From the NCBI RefSeq assembly GCF_000699445.3, contig NC_067199.1, positions 31,976,902-32,040,901 on the forward strand: a stretch of 64,000 nt of DNA, read 5' to 3'. Under the pieces are notes generated by a model. It had not been told where the DNA came from and ran no database searches. It was given only the letters and a program-made list of their open reading frames with translations. Position numbers and translations under genes: made by a program. Shown here piece by piece: positions 11,151 to 23,534 of the stretch. The stretch comes from Schistosoma haematobium. Taxonomy: Eukaryota > Platyhelminthes > Trematoda > Strigeidida > Schistosomatidae. How positions within the stretch are numbered: the first letter of the stretch is position 1; the number at the start of each line of letters is the position of its first letter.

Positions 11151-11394
11151 GAAATTATTTGTATGTAAGACAAAAGTTAATTTATGTGGTCATCAATATT
11201 ATTAAAAGCATACGCGCTATAAAACATGATAACATAGCCTAGTATCTTCGTAGATACACTGAACGCCTATTTCTTCGGTTTGTATAATACTCATAGGAAC
11301 TTTGAAAAACACTTTTTCTAAATTTTGCATAACGTAATACAAAATATATTTAACAAAGCTTTCATCGAGACGCTTTCTATAATTAAACAGATTT

Positions 11395-11757
11395 TGATTG
11401 AGATCACGAACTGATTGGTGTCAGACCACCAAGCCGTTTCGTCCTATTGTAGGACTCCTCAGAAGTGTGCGTGCACAGTCCCGCTCGCGTGGTCTGAACC
11501 CAGAGACTTCGGCGTCTCACGCGAACGCTTAACCTCTTGATCACTAAGCCGGCATCCAACCGTGTTAATGTCTAACCTCAACCAATCCACGAAATTGCAC
11601 GACCATCTTTCATTGTACTGAGGTAGATACCTGTCTCTACCCGACACGGACTAGCTCCACTGGTCACAGCTTCTCACTAGAACTCCGAGAATTCCCTCAC
11701 GAAGCCAGTCACTAATGAGCACGTGGTAATTATCAGTATTGGGCTGTGGAGATTATT
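11395..11757 (-). mobile_element. tRNA-like/hammerhead element, minus strand
   Basis: On the minus strand a B box (CTGGGTTCAGAC, near 11492-11503) and an A-box region (GTGATCAAGAGGTTAAGCG, near 11527-11545) precede the ribozyme 5' half. CTGAGGAGTCC, the loop TACAATA and GGACGAAACGGC are present, but the cleavage side CGTCCAGTGC is replaced, so it should not self-cleave. Beyond the tRNA-like unit lies the family's internal segment (CTCACTAGAACTCCGAGAAT, GCCAGTCACTAATGAGCA), ending in the terminal motif GTGGAGATTATT. Confidence 0.7.
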
Positions 11758-13092
11758 AAAGTGAAAAAATGTCTTGAAGGTATGCCCTTACAGATTTAAC
11801 GACTGCGTACAATAAAACGTGTCGATTTAATATAGATCTTTTGTAGATCAGTTTTAAGCATTAATTTAAAACAACTGAATTAAAATTTTTATATCCACAT
11901 ATACACATATTGCATATTATGTTTAATTTGACTATATTATGAAACATCGAACCAAAAAAAATCTTTTTTGTTTAGACTTATTCCTAGAGACTGAGTAAAC
12001 GAACCAAGAAAACATTATACACAGTATCGGTCTAGTTACTGAATTCAATTTCAAACTCCTGATATACTTGTTACTAAAAAATGTAGCAACAAAAAAACCA
12101 CTTTTCATTTATTAAAAGTATCAGTGAGAACATCTAATTTTGTCAACAACAACAAAAAAGAAGACAAATTGACCAAATTTATACATGTCGATTAAGATTA
12201 ATTGTTAATCCCTAACAAAAGAAGGATATAAAAGTAAATTAAATTTAAAAAAAGTAATTCTGTATATACTTTTCTTTTTTTAAAGTACCCCTCTGTTGTC
12301 ATTGATAAATTGAAAGTTTTATACTCAAGAGATATTTCTTTTTTTTTTTCAATTTTCATAATTCATTCATTTTTTTCAATAATTAGTATACTTTTGACCA
12401 AATTAAAGGATGTTTTTGTAAATATTAACTAAATGTAAATTCATTCGGGATGAAAGCAAAAGTCATTACTTAAATATCCATGACATTTCCTAATGTCACC
12501 ACACATTATAGGTAAAAGTACAAGTTGATAGTAGGAAGACAGGTGTACTGACAGTAGTAAGAATAATATAATACGATAACAAAAGTCTTATCAATAGTTA
12601 AACATTAGAAATAGAAGGTCAAACGTCGGTAAATAGACTTAGAATAGTCATCATTATGATTATTGACCCAGATGGCCTTGATTGGTTTAACATTTTCGCA
12701 TAAATATTCATGTATATTAGAGTAAAGCCTGATGACGATCTAACTGAAAACAATTGTTGGCTTACATGTGTTCTTCTAATTTTCACAATGGGAAACTTTA
12801 ATATTTCCTAAAGCAAACCTTACTGATATGTAGTAAATAGAACAAAAAATGCGTGTCTTTTATTCTACTATCAGATCATATATAAAATGTAATTTAAGTG
12901 TGAATCAAGTTGTTTATTTGTAAACAACTATGTAAAAATAAAAAGTATCTACATTCAGTAAAGTTAATCCATAGGGAAAAATTATATATTCACTATAATC
13001 AGTAACAAATTTCTTAAATATAAAACCATCCTCAAATATTCATGTTATATTACATAGATATAGGAAAAGGCCATTTGTAAATTTACTTTTTA
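11758..13092. other. AT-rich spacer, nothing recognised
   Basis: Poly-A and poly-T runs (for example around 12270-12370) and short open frames only. No motif or repeat was identified. Confidence 0.5.
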
Positions 13093-13305
13093 TAGTTGAG
13101 TTCATAAGTTAATTAAAGCCAGACCACCATGAAAAAATTGAAACAACTGGACGTTCGTTTCGTACTCAGCAGTGTATATCTACGATTTGGCATTCGGGAT
13201 TCGAACCCAGGATGCGAACGCTTAACCTTTAGACCACTTAACCGGCATCCAACGGTATTAATGTCTAACATTAACTAATCCACGAATTCACTTTTGTTTA
13301 TTCCT
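13093..13305 (-). mobile_element. Degenerate tRNA-like/hammerhead element
   Basis: The left arm (GCCAGACCACCATG) and the tRNA-like unit in minus orientation (GGTTCGAATC B-box region at ~13195, GGTTAAGCG A-box part at ~13220) are recognisable. They are followed by TCCAACGGTATTAATGTCTA. The ribozyme has lost most of stem II and its core, so it is inactive. Confidence 0.6.
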
Positions 13306-14714
13306 ACTTACGAAATTACAGGATGAAGTCATTGCTTATGAATATTTTCAAAATTACGAAAGAATAAATTCCTGTTTTATTGAATAACATTTAAAATTGG
13401 TGTAGATCTAGTCCATCTGTAGCTTTTTTATTGTAGTAATATGTAGTCAAGATGAAATTCGGTAATAAATTAATGAATAATTCTAAAGTACAGTATTGAT
13501 AACCTTTGTAAAGTTGTTATCATTATTTTAAAATTCTTGTTTAAATGATATATGTTTACATTTACGTAATTAGGTTACTTCTTATGACTGGTTGTAAAGA
13601 ATCCACTGATATCTGGTGCAATACCTGTGTACATCTCAGTTTGATTTAAAAATAATCATATATTAATGATTATTTATATCACCCTGGTATTTAATTCTTT
13701 AAAATGCCATGAAGAAATATTGGGAGAAATCTGAGGTTTTTTGTGGAATATAAAACAAACTTTATCTCCCGTTTGTGATACGATTAGCTCTGCACTAGCG
13801 AAGGTTAAAGTTGGGTTACTGAAAGAGGAACAGTAAGATCGCATCTGTGAAACTAAATGTCATGAATATAGTCCAGTATATATGAGAGAAATATTTAAGA
13901 AGTTGAATGTGAAGTTGATGAAACATAATCGATTTTTGGATTATGCTGAGAAATTCCAGGCAATCCACAAAGATTTTTAATTAGCAACAACATACAAATA
14001 CACAATTGCACACCCATTTTTATCTAATACTATCATAAAATCAAGCCTATTTAACAGGGTCTATATAAATTCTTACGTGCTTACTTGCATTTTAAGTTTA
14101 TTTCTTCCTTAATTTCATTGTATCATTCATCGATGGTGTTTCGAGTCATTTGATAATGGATACTTGAATGTAAATAATTTAAATTGAACTATACTGATAA
14201 GAACGCATCTACGAAATGTGACGCAGCAGCATCTGAACCAATAGACATGAAAGAGATAACATTTCGTTGAAAAAAAATTGACAAGTATTAATGATTTAAT
14301 TGTTTCATTACAAAGAAATTTTTCAGAAATCTTTCAAAATAACTTTTAGATAGGTGATTACTAAACAGTGATTCAGATTAGACATTTTAAAATATCTGAA
14401 CCTGATCTACTGATTGATCATACACGAATACTGACTTCATGATCCTATACTGCGATAAAAACCCATTGAATAATTCTCAATTTTCGTGCAACTAATGTCT
14501 ATCACTAGCTAAAACCGCTTCTGAATTAATCTAATCCCTACAACTCGCCAAAATCATAAATAGACCTATACTGACAAGTGACCCATTCTATAATAATTTA
14601 TTAAATTCCTAATAGAAAACAATGATTAGAATATTTGGGTTATTTCAGGAATAAGAGAGGTAACAAGGATGGTGTTTAATATCAATATCAATAACTGATT
14701 ATAATTGAAGCTGG
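13306..14714. other. AT-rich spacer, nothing recognised
   Basis: No repeat family or coding similarity was identified. Short open frames only. Confidence 0.45.
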
Positions 14715-14850
14715 AAATATTGGTGAAGATGGCACAGGTATTCAGTGTTTGACAACACTTTAGCCAGTAACACCTTCTAATATAACTCGTACTCACCAAG
14801 AGAAATCAACAGACAGAAGCGAGGAGATTGGAGGATATATTTGATAACTA
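14715..14850. repeat. Dispersed repeat, copy 1 (pair with 16650-16765)
   Basis: GTTTGACAACACTTTAGCC, AGTAACACC, CGTACTCACCAAG and GACAGAAGCGAGGA recur in the same order at 16650-16765. The unit runs directly into a TA tract here, while the second copy runs into a non-TA sequence. Nature unknown; a fragment of a transposable element is most likely. Confidence 0.6.
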
Positions 14851-14851
14851 T

Positions 14852-14853
<2 letters not shown>

Positions 14854-14907
<54 letters not shown>
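14854..14907. repeat. TA microsatellite
   Basis: An uninterrupted run of TA dinucleotides over about 54 bases, placed directly after the repeat unit at 14715-14850. Confidence 0.95.
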
Positions 14908-14910
<3 letters not shown>

Positions 14911-14929
14911 TATTGACTATTTATTATCA

Positions 14930-15262
14930 AATGGGTTTTTGGAGATTGTAGTAGATCATGAGTCAGTTGAAGCTAGACCACCATGGAAAACCTCGAAGCA
15001 CTGGATGGCTGTTTCGTCCTATTGTGGGACTCCTCAGAAGTGCGCATCTACGACCTTGCCTCCTGCGAGATTCAAACCCAGGACCTACCGGTTTCGCGCG
15101 TGAGCACTTAACCACTAGACCGCTGAGCCGGCATCCAACGGTGTTAATGTCTAACTTCAATTAATCCACGAAATTGAGCGACACATTCACCATTGTCTTC
15201 CGTCCAGTGCTTTCAGGTTTCCCATGGTGGTCTAGCTTCAACTGACTCATGATCTTAACCAT
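14930..15262 (-). mobile_element. tRNA-like/hammerhead element with two inverted arms
   Basis: The left arm (GGAGATTGTAGTAGATCATG, GAAGCTAGACCACCATGG) is matched inverted by the right arm (CCATGGTGGTCTAGCTTC, CTCATGATC) at ~15215-15255. Between them, on the minus strand, are a tRNA-like unit with B box (GGGTTTGAATC, ~15070) and A box (GTCTAGTGGTTAAGTG, ~15105-15120) and the hammerhead at 14998-15043. This is one of the better preserved whole elements, ~330 bp with ~75-bp inverted termini. Confidence 0.75.
14998..15043 (-). ncRNA. Hammerhead ribozyme, core intact, weak stem I closure
   Basis: Minus strand: GCACTT/CAGTGC stem I with the innermost pair mismatched, core CTGAGGA, stem II GTCC/GGAC with loop CACAATA, GAAA, and cleavage triplet ATC. 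ATC still fits the NUH rule. Activity may be reduced by the stem I mismatch. Confidence 0.65.
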
Positions 15263-15377
15263 TGGTATTGACTATTTATTAAAATAAACTGTAATTGAAT
15301 CAAATGAAGAGTAAACGTATCACTTCTATTAAAAGGATTTTACATTTAACAAAAGATTTTCAATTACTTTACATGAC

Positions 15378-15378
<1 letters not shown>

Positions 15379-15423
<45 letters not shown>
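15379..15423. repeat. TA microsatellite
   Basis: About 45 bases of TA dinucleotides, followed by GGATAACCAAATACTC. Confidence 0.95.
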
Positions 15424-15425
<2 letters not shown>

Positions 15426-15696
15426 ATAACCAAATACTCATGTATCCGATCCTCCAATAGTCTTCAAAAAAAGCTAATGGTAGTCAATTAAAACAATCGA
15501 AAAATATTTTTTCTAAAAAAATTATCTTGCCTATAGTCTTGTCTAATAAATTAAAATCATAAGTGGGCAAAAATGAAAGGAAGTAAATAATAAAAATATT
15601 GAACTATGCAAAATTTGTAGCCATAAGGGATATAACATCGCGATTTTTGATTATTTTATTTCTGTGTGGTTGATCAGTGGGAGTGGAATAGAAAAC

Positions 15697-15727
<31 letters not shown>
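15697..15727. repeat. GA microsatellite
   Basis: A purine run of GA dinucleotides with one AAAG interruption. Confidence 0.9.
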
Positions 15728-16649
15728 GAAAAATAATAGAAATTCGCTTAAAACATTCTTCAAATTTAGATGGCTAATTTCTTAAATCCCCTTTAGACAA
15801 TCAATGTTAAAACAAATTGGATTCAATAAGAAATGCCAGGAATCGCACTTTTTTTCTCTAACTACATACCCAAAAAGAGAACATAATCAGTTTGAACATA
15901 AATAGTTCTTTTGAAGTCTTACTTAGGAAATTGTAATCTTATACAAATGTCTGATCAGAAATAATGTAAAGTAGTTCAAATATATGTTTAACAATAAGTA
16001 TTACATGAATTATCCTATATTGTTACATATGGTCATGGTTATGAGACAGTGGTCAGATAACGTAATTATTAAGTAAATATTAAGGAAACATATCACAATA
16101 CATTGTGTTAATTAGTCATATATCCATTGTAGTTATTTATAAATATACCTGTCTTATTATGGTCTAACAATAATGATCATAAACTGATGTATTCTACAGT
16201 TGAACTATAATTGACAAATAACAATCGTTAGCCTACTTTATGAGCAATTTGTTGAATTGTTTAACTCAAGCAAATATCTATATTTTACAGTCTAACCATC
16301 CATTTCAAATAGTATAAATGACAATCAAAAACTATGTTACAATTGACTTCATCAGTGAAAGGTTTAAATCAAGTTGAAGAATATGGTAAATAACTTAGTT
16401 TATTCACTACTGAAGTGTACTTAAACTATATACTCAAAAAGTCAATTATCGACAGTTTGTTTAATTTTAAAAATAACTGTAAGGTTTATGTATCAAAGAT
16501 ATTGCACTCTTGTAATCGTCAAAGTTAGCACATAACGATGTGAACTAATCGTTTTAATTTCTAGAATTTGCATTGTCGTTCATATATTCTCATTTCTCAT
16601 TAGGATCCGTTTTTATTATATCAATGTATATATTTTCCATATAGTATTG
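15728..16649. other. AT-rich spacer, nothing recognised
   Basis: No gene or recognised repeat. Confidence 0.45.
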
Positions 16650-16910
16650 AAGATGCCACAGGTATTTGGAGTTTGACAACGCTTTAGCCAGTAACACCTA
16701 ATATGAATCGTACTCACCAAGTGAACTCAAAAGACAGAAGCGAGGAAGTTCGAAGATATATTTGGCAGGTTATTATTATGTCGTGGATCGACTGATCTAG
16801 GCTGGTTAGCGATTTCAGGGGATGTTAAGCATGGCGTTCTCACTCGTGTTCTGGTGCGGATGCATGACCGAGCGCCTTCAGCTACGTGAGTCCATTAAAA
16901 CTAATATGGT
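16650..16910. repeat. Dispersed repeat, copy 2, with adjoining GC-richer unit
   Basis: 16650-16765 repeats the unit at 14715-14850. It continues into an unusual stretch (GTCGTGGATCGACTGATCTA, GATGTTAAGCATGGCG, GCATGACCGAGCGCC) that has no counterpart elsewhere in the window and is richer in G and C. Probably one larger transposable-element fragment of unknown class. Confidence 0.5.
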
Positions 16911-17337
16911 CAGCATGCAATGTCGAAAACTTATAGAGCTACTGATTTTGGGGATTTATTTACCGATACAGTATTCATATTATTATTCCTAAGCGTAAAC
17001 TATTCCATAAGTATACATATTTCTTAGATTGATAATCTTAATAAAATTTTACTAATCTGCTTAAATTTCCGATTAAAATCTTATTGATTTAATTACAATC
17101 CTGTCTATAAGAGTGCTATTGAGACAAGATGTATAAATGAATGATCTTTAGCTAGTTATATGTAAACTCTTGATGAAGATAAATATTTATCCATAGAATA
17201 TTACAATGAAAAGTGACTTTTGATATTTGGTGTTCATTTTTGTCATAGTTGTATTATTACGTTAAAAATGGTTGTTAAATTTTTTAATGATATTTTGAAA
17301 CAAGAATTAGAAAATACTACTAGCGTATACTAAGATA

Positions 17338-17470
17338 ATCAATGAACTCCGCTTGGAGCCCCTCTGAGGCTACTACCAGTTCCATGCCCGGATAAAGGAG
17401 GAGGGTTATTCATGGAGTTAGTGACCCAATCCCGTAGAAAACTGACTCAACAAAAAAAGGCTAACGATAA
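17338..17470 (+). repeat. Dispersed repeat (inverted partner at 50500-50612)
   Basis: CCGCTTGGAGCCCCTCTGAG, the TACCAG...CCCGGATAAAGGAGGAGGGTT stretch and GAAAACTGACTCAACAAAAA match the reverse complement of 50500-50612. The unit is GC-richer than its surroundings. In the partner the string GGTTCGAGACC resembles a pol III B box, so a SINE-like origin is possible, but no A box was found. Confidence 0.65.
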
Positions 17471-18582
17471 AATGCTAAGATAATCAATGATATATTTACT
17501 GAACACAGTAATGAAAACTATAAAGTTAATATTCATATCATGAAACTAAAAAACTGAATATTGTGAGCCTGAATATTATTCACGAATATCATGTACGTTA
17601 AAGCATTCGTCGCTAAAATTGGTTCTGCGAAATAATTAGATATGTTGCTACTAAAATAAAATGTAACCAGCGAGTATTTAAGTTAGATATGGAGGGGAGG
17701 AAGGTAATGGCTTTGGAAAACTAAAGGTTAAAACTACAATGGATGGAAGGGGGCTTTCAAAGATGTGGAATAAAGTTCTTGAATCTTTCTAGAGAGATTT
17801 ATGAGGAATTTCTTTGACCGGAATTCAAGGTAAAAAATTTTACTTGATTTATTGCTTCAGCACCCTCCTTTCTGTTTTAAGGGTATAGTGTTTTGTATCA
17901 TTATCTCATAGTTAAGAGATGGAAATGTAGGTGCAAAAGACTGAAAAACAAGTATCTGAAATCACATCACCATCCTACAATTTAACAACTTATTATTAGG
18001 TAAATAGGCAAAATACCTCCCCATCATCACACAAGACTAATGATCCTACCTCAAATCCCTGGCAGTGGAGTCGTGGAGGACCACTTTTGAGTTTTTTACT
18101 AAGATTAAACAGATTCCCAGTGTTTCTCAGCTTTCAATGGTCGATTAACTAAGATCAGTCAGTAATGATTAAATTATATGTTACATATTATTATTGTTTT
18201 CCCTTAATTGATATAATTCTTACTTGCTGAAGTGAGACTAACCAATGTTCAATGAAGGAATATAATTAAGTATCAAGTGTAGTAAGAGAAAAATTGAAAT
18301 CCATTTTGACTTCAATGTATAAATGAAGTTTATAAGCATCGTTTATGCAAATGCAGACTACAATGAATATACAAACTATGTTCAGAGTATATTATGAACT
18401 TTAACAAAATAAAGCTATAAACATGAACCAGTGGACTAAGTGATCTAAGGTAGTATTAACAAAAGAACATATGCAACTTTACAAAAAACACGAATAAATT
18501 TCTCAAATCTTTTTTGAATAAAGTGAGTGTAGAAAACTCACTATAAATTCAAATATTGTAAGATATAATTTTATTTGTGTGC
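17471..18582. other. AT-rich spacer, nothing recognised
   Basis: Short open frames only; 17680-17830 is more purine-rich. Nothing was identified. Confidence 0.45.
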
Positions 18583-18985
18583 AAAGATGGATGGTGGCTA
18601 GCAGTGGAATCTAGGATGAGCGTTTCATTCTATTTGAAACCCGTCGGCTGGATGTACCTACAACCCAGAGTGGATATTCGCTCCAGGACTCGAACCCATT
18701 ACCGGTAAATGGACAACGTGGTGGCGTTTGAAGCAAATGGTACTGGGTTCGAGTCCCAGAGCGAACAATAACTCTGGGATGCAGATACATTCAGCTGAAG
18801 AGTCTCAAATAGTATGAAACGTGCGTCCTGGACTACACTGCTAACCATCAACCATCTTTGTTTATAATGCTTGTGACTTCAGGCGATGTTGAAGAAATCC
18901 GTACAGGTTGCACATATATCAATAAGAGACTGATCGACTGCAATTCTAAACAACAATGGAAAGATTCAAACAACCGATATACAAA
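18583..18985. mobile_element. Two Sm-alpha-type SINEs head to head
   Basis: A minus-strand partial copy (18583-18705) meets a plus-strand copy (~18706-18985) at the tRNA-like head. The plus copy has an A-box region (ATGGACAACGTGGTGGCG), B box (GGGTTCGAGTCC), hammerhead region and the Sm-alpha tail ending AAGATTCAAAC. Its core is CTGAAGA with GAAA, but stem II (GTCT/GTAT) is weakened. The minus copy has CCGACGG in place of CTGACGA and is inactive. Confidence 0.7.
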
Positions 18986-21900
18986 ATGAATTCATAATTA
19001 TATTTTCATAAAAAGTCAACTTATTCTATACGACATTTCTTTTATTCTTATCCCCGATGATTACTTGTTTATTAAAAATTGACCACAAATCCGTATTTGA
19101 AATGTATCACTGTTGTTTAGTATTTAACTGATTGTACTCGAATTTAGAGTTCCATATTTGAATACTATTCTGTTCTAAGATAATAATAATTATTATTCTG
19201 GCCTACACATATGTATTCCCTAATGCCTAATTTAAAATTAATGTATTCACTGCACAAAATGTATATTTCAACTGTCATATATATATATCGAAATCTTTGT
19301 ATATTATCCACAAACAAAACAATCCGATTTAACAAAAAAGCTAATATCATTCTTGACGTTAAGCACCTTATCCTATAAATAAATCTCAAATGAATTTACT
19401 TCATAAATTTATCTAATCAAATGCATTTGCTCTTATATTCTTGTTTTGTTTTTTTTATTATTTCGCATTCAACTAGAACTAACCACCCCATCTAATCATT
19501 CATCATTCAACTAATTTTCATTCTTTACTTCGGCTCACTAACTGCTTACAATTGAACAAAGCTTGACATTTCTCTACTTGCTCTATCTCTCTCATTTAAA
19601 TGTAGAATATAAAAATTATGCCTTATCTTTGGCATACTTAGAAATGTGCAGATAAACATATATATGTATACTGATCTCTGATTGAAATTAATGTTCTTCA
19701 TAATCCTTTCTTTTTCTAGCATGTCAGCCATCCATTTTGTTGTTTGTTTTTGTTCTTACAATAAAAATAGAAAAATGGTTAACAAAAAAGGTATCATTTG
19801 ACTATTGATTTTTTTCCTTATTCTTAAAGTATCATTTAAATGTAATAACTAAGATGAGCATTTCATAGATCAATAATAGACGGGAATAACTTAACAGACA
19901 TAATTTTTTTTTGTGTGTTTTGGTAACTTTTATATTCATTAGAATCTATTATAAGAAGAATGTAGAAATATCGGTTATTACTCTTCTATGACTTTCAAAT
20001 AATCATTCAATATTTAAGCTTATATTACTATTAATTGGCCAGAAAATAAAATCTGTATTATTCTATCTCTATTTTGTTTTCTTCAGTTAAAGATAATTTT
20101 AATTATTCTCTAATAGCTTTGAAATTACCCGTTGGCTGTTACTATGATGGGACGTCTCAGTCCTCCTACTCAGAATGATTAAATCTAATTTGTTACGTTA
20201 CAGTATTATAATCCATGGGACAAATGGAATTTCAGAAAAATTTATGAATCACATCTTTTTAAACAATTCAGACGTGTTTCCCTGTTGTTGTTTTTTACAT
20301 GTAAAATTGATTTCTGTATCAACATAATCATGCCGATATATTGGTATGGATTATGTAGTTATAACCAGAATAAAATTTATTTGTTTAATTCATTTACTCA
20401 TATTTATGAAGAGAATGTATAACATACAGAAATAGAATTCGTTAATCATAAGAATTAGTAATTTTCTGTTATTAGGTTTTTCAGCATCTGTTTATTGTTG
20501 TATATCCTGATGTTATTTATGATCTCATGCTGAAAACATTCGATAATTGGTTCTTATTTATGTCTTCCGGGAATCGTTTCGACACTATGCCAAAACTGCA
20601 AACCGTAGATCTCTTTCTTTTCAGGACACTTAGTTACCATAGTCACTTTTCATTATTGAGTACTGTATGTTGATATATTTGTCATTTTATGTCTTCTATT
20701 TATAAATCCCTTAAGAGTTACGCTCAAGAGAGATAAGAAAAAACAGATAACAACGACATATAAATTAATCACGAGACATTTTATTTTAAAGACTGTAATG
20801 ATATTTACAAAAGGCACCTGGCATATCCATACCAGCAGATTAGATCCCTAAATCAATACATATGCATTGTACTGATTTTCATCTCGAATATGTTTCATTG
20901 ATGTAGTTAGAAGTGGAATTCAAAACTTTCATATAAACATATTTAAAATCAAACCGCTGGACAAGTGTTATTTTTCGCCACTACGCTAGGAGTCCGATAA
21001 ACTATCACTTGATATACTAAAGTCTTGTTAACTAATCCAATGGACTCATAGAATTCATTGTTCTTCCGTTTGCTAACATTCTAATGATTGGTCGGATTAT
21101 TCATCGATTCACGACGTGTCTTATGTGTAGATTAGAATTTACCGATTGTACAAAGAAAACTATTTGAATGTAATGAAAAAAAATGAATTAACTGATTTAA
21201 GTGCCAGTTAGATAAACAAAAGTAGAATTATCTGTACAAGTTCCATTGAAAGAAGTAACTGACTAATACCATTTACAATATATCGTATTGTATTACTTAA
21301 TTCATATATGCTTATCAAAGATAAAAATATCTGTACTTGTTTATTACTCAGAGATGAAGTATGATTTTGAATTCATTTGTCTGATTGGTTGAAATCCGGT
21401 TATGATGGTTTGGTTAGTTAACATAAGTTCTTTAAACTGTAGGACCTTTGCTTAAAATCATAGGAAACATTAAGTCCTGAGTCATTTGATAAATGAAACC
21501 ATGAACTTGATCATTGAACAGAAGATATTGACAGAACAAAGTTGATAACGGAAAATATTTAGTTATTAAGAACCGATTTAAAGTGAGTTGGTATATTTAT
21601 CTGGTAATATTATACATAAATATTCTATATGATGACATCGGATATATAATAGCTTGATATCCCAGATTAAAAGCACAAATATGATAAACTTTAGTGATTA
21701 AAATTCAGTAAGTAACGAAAATTATACTTAAATATGAAGCACGTATCTACTAAATGAATAGAACAGCGATCGAAAGTACCGGGTATGATATATTTAGTAT
21801 AAATGAAAACTTTACAGATAACTTCGGTTTGTTTATTTGTAGTATGATATACATACTTGAAATGGTATGTTACTTGGTTGTCCAAAACTATCTATTATCT

Positions 21901-22045
21901 TTCATAAAACCTTCTTCTTTGGAAAAAAACACAAAATGAATGCACTTCAAGTATTTGTTTATTGAACTTATTTTACAGTTCTAATAAATCTTAATAATTC
22001 AAGTGACCAATATTTTTCTTAACAAAGATATATGCTGAAGAAAAT
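18986..22045. other. Long AT-rich spacer, nothing recognised
   Basis: About 3 kb without a recognisable gene, repeat family, RNA gene or long open frame. Possible deep intron or intergenic DNA. Confidence 0.5.
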
Positions 22046-22662
22046 CAGAAGGGGTTTTTGTGGATATTATAGTAATTTTAATAGTTGAGATCATTAGTCA
22101 ATTGAAGCTGGATCACCGTAGAAAACCTGGAAGCACCGGAAGGCCGTTTCGTCGCGCTGTAGGACTCCTCAGCAGTACGCATCTACGATCCCGACTCGCA
22201 AGATTTGAGCCCAGGATCTATCGGTCTCGGACGCGAACGCTTAACCTCTAGATCACTGAGTCGGCATCCAACTCCAACCAATCCACGAAATTGAGCGACA
22301 CATCCACCATTTTCATCAGTGAGTTACTATGTCATAAGAAACCTAGAGTTCTAGTGAGAAGCAGTGACCAGTGGAGTTCAACCGAGTCCGTTGTGAGAAA
22401 GTAACTCACTGATGACAATGGGGGATGTGTCACTCATTTTCGTGAAAGTTAGACATTAAAACCGTTAGATGCCGACCCAGTGGTCTAGAGGTTAAGCGTT
22501 CGCGCGCGAGACCGACAGGTCCTGCGTTCGAATCTCGCAAGTCGGGATCGTGGATGCGCAGTTCTGAAAAGTCCCACAATAGGATGAAACGGTCGTACAG
22601 TGCTTCCAGGTTTTCCATGGTCATCTAGCTTCAATTGACTCGTGATCTCAACTATTTGAAGT
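22046..22662. mobile_element. Large palindromic pair of tRNA-like/hammerhead elements
   Basis: A minus-strand element (22046-~22320) and a plus-strand element (~22390-22662) face each other around a short centre. Both have a tRNA-like unit: in the plus copy the A-box region TGGTCTAGAGGTTAAGCG is at 22481-22498 and the B box GCGTTCGAATC at 22524-22534. The minus copy keeps a near-complete ribozyme (separate entry). The plus ribozyme has CTGAAAA instead of CTGANGA and should be dead. The outer ends read TGAGATCATTAG and CGTGATCTCA. The whole unit could extrude as a ~300-bp-armed hairpin. Confidence 0.75.
22133..22178 (-). ncRNA. Hammerhead ribozyme, core intact, stem II weakened
   Basis: Minus strand: stem I GTACTG/CGGTGC pairs fully using two G-U wobbles. 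Core CTGAGGA and GAAA are present. Stem II GTCC/CGAC keeps three of four pairs. The cleavage triplet is TTC. It is plausible but less convincing than 11052-11097. Confidence 0.5.
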
Positions 22663-23224
22663 ATATGCATTTATTCTTCAGTGATTTACTTGAATAAGTA
22701 AATCATATCACGGACGTGAATAAGTTTAAATCAAACTAACTATTTTAAACAATTTATGAAGTTATTATTCAAAAAAGGATCTACAAGTGTGTTTGAATTA
22801 AATAATCACAGTTTCATCTACCTAATATTCGATAAGTAATTGATTCATACATCAATCAATTGTAGTTTACAATAGATACTTGAATAAAGAAAATAACCGA
22901 ACTATGAATTATGAATTATATTTCTTATTATTATCCTTTAAAGATTTTTTCTCTTTATCTCACAATCCTTTTACACTTGTATACTTTCTTAATTCAAAAT
23001 GTCACGTACATATAGTTCATACTTTTATGCTGAATGTTTTAACTGAAATAACAATAAAATCAAATACAAACTTAAATGAAATATATATTTATAGATAGAA
23101 TTTGATTGAATTATCCAGTATCCTATGCTGTTAAAAGTTGTGAACTCAGGAAATAAGTATTCAGTACGTTTATCGAAAAAGTTATTAAATTCACTTGGTA
23201 ATCTTTGTTTGTATCTTCCCATTG

Positions 23225-23497
23225 TTGTGTAGGAATGCAGTTGATCAATCTCTCATTAGCATATGTATATAATGTGCGGACTGCGTCGACATTGCAGGTA
23301 AATCCAGCTGACGAATGCCAAATAGGATGAATCGCTTGTCCTGGATTCCACTGCTAACCACTATCAATCTTTGCTTAGAATGCTTGTGAATTAAGGTAAT
23401 GTCGAGGCAAGACGCACAGGATGCACATATGCCAATAAGAGACTGATCAATCACAGTCCTAAACATCAATGAAAAGATAAAAACAAACAATACTAAG
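23225..23497 (+). mobile_element. Sm-alpha tail foldback with broken hammerhead
   Basis: A minus-strand tail piece (GTTGATCAATCTCTCATTAG to ATTGC, 23240-23297) is joined to a plus-strand hammerhead and tail (23303-23497). The ribozyme has CTGACGA, but GAAT replaces GAAA and stem II is disrupted, so it should be inactive. The tail ends AAACAAACAATAC like the other copies. Confidence 0.65.
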
Positions 23498-23534
23498 TGA
23501 ATTAAAATTTCACCCCATTGCATAAACAGGTGTC

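Noticed and set aside
22481..22534. Functional tRNA gene
   Set aside because: A and B boxes are present, but flanking stems do not form a full cloverleaf and the same unit recurs with hammerheads, so it is a tRNA-derived repeat head.
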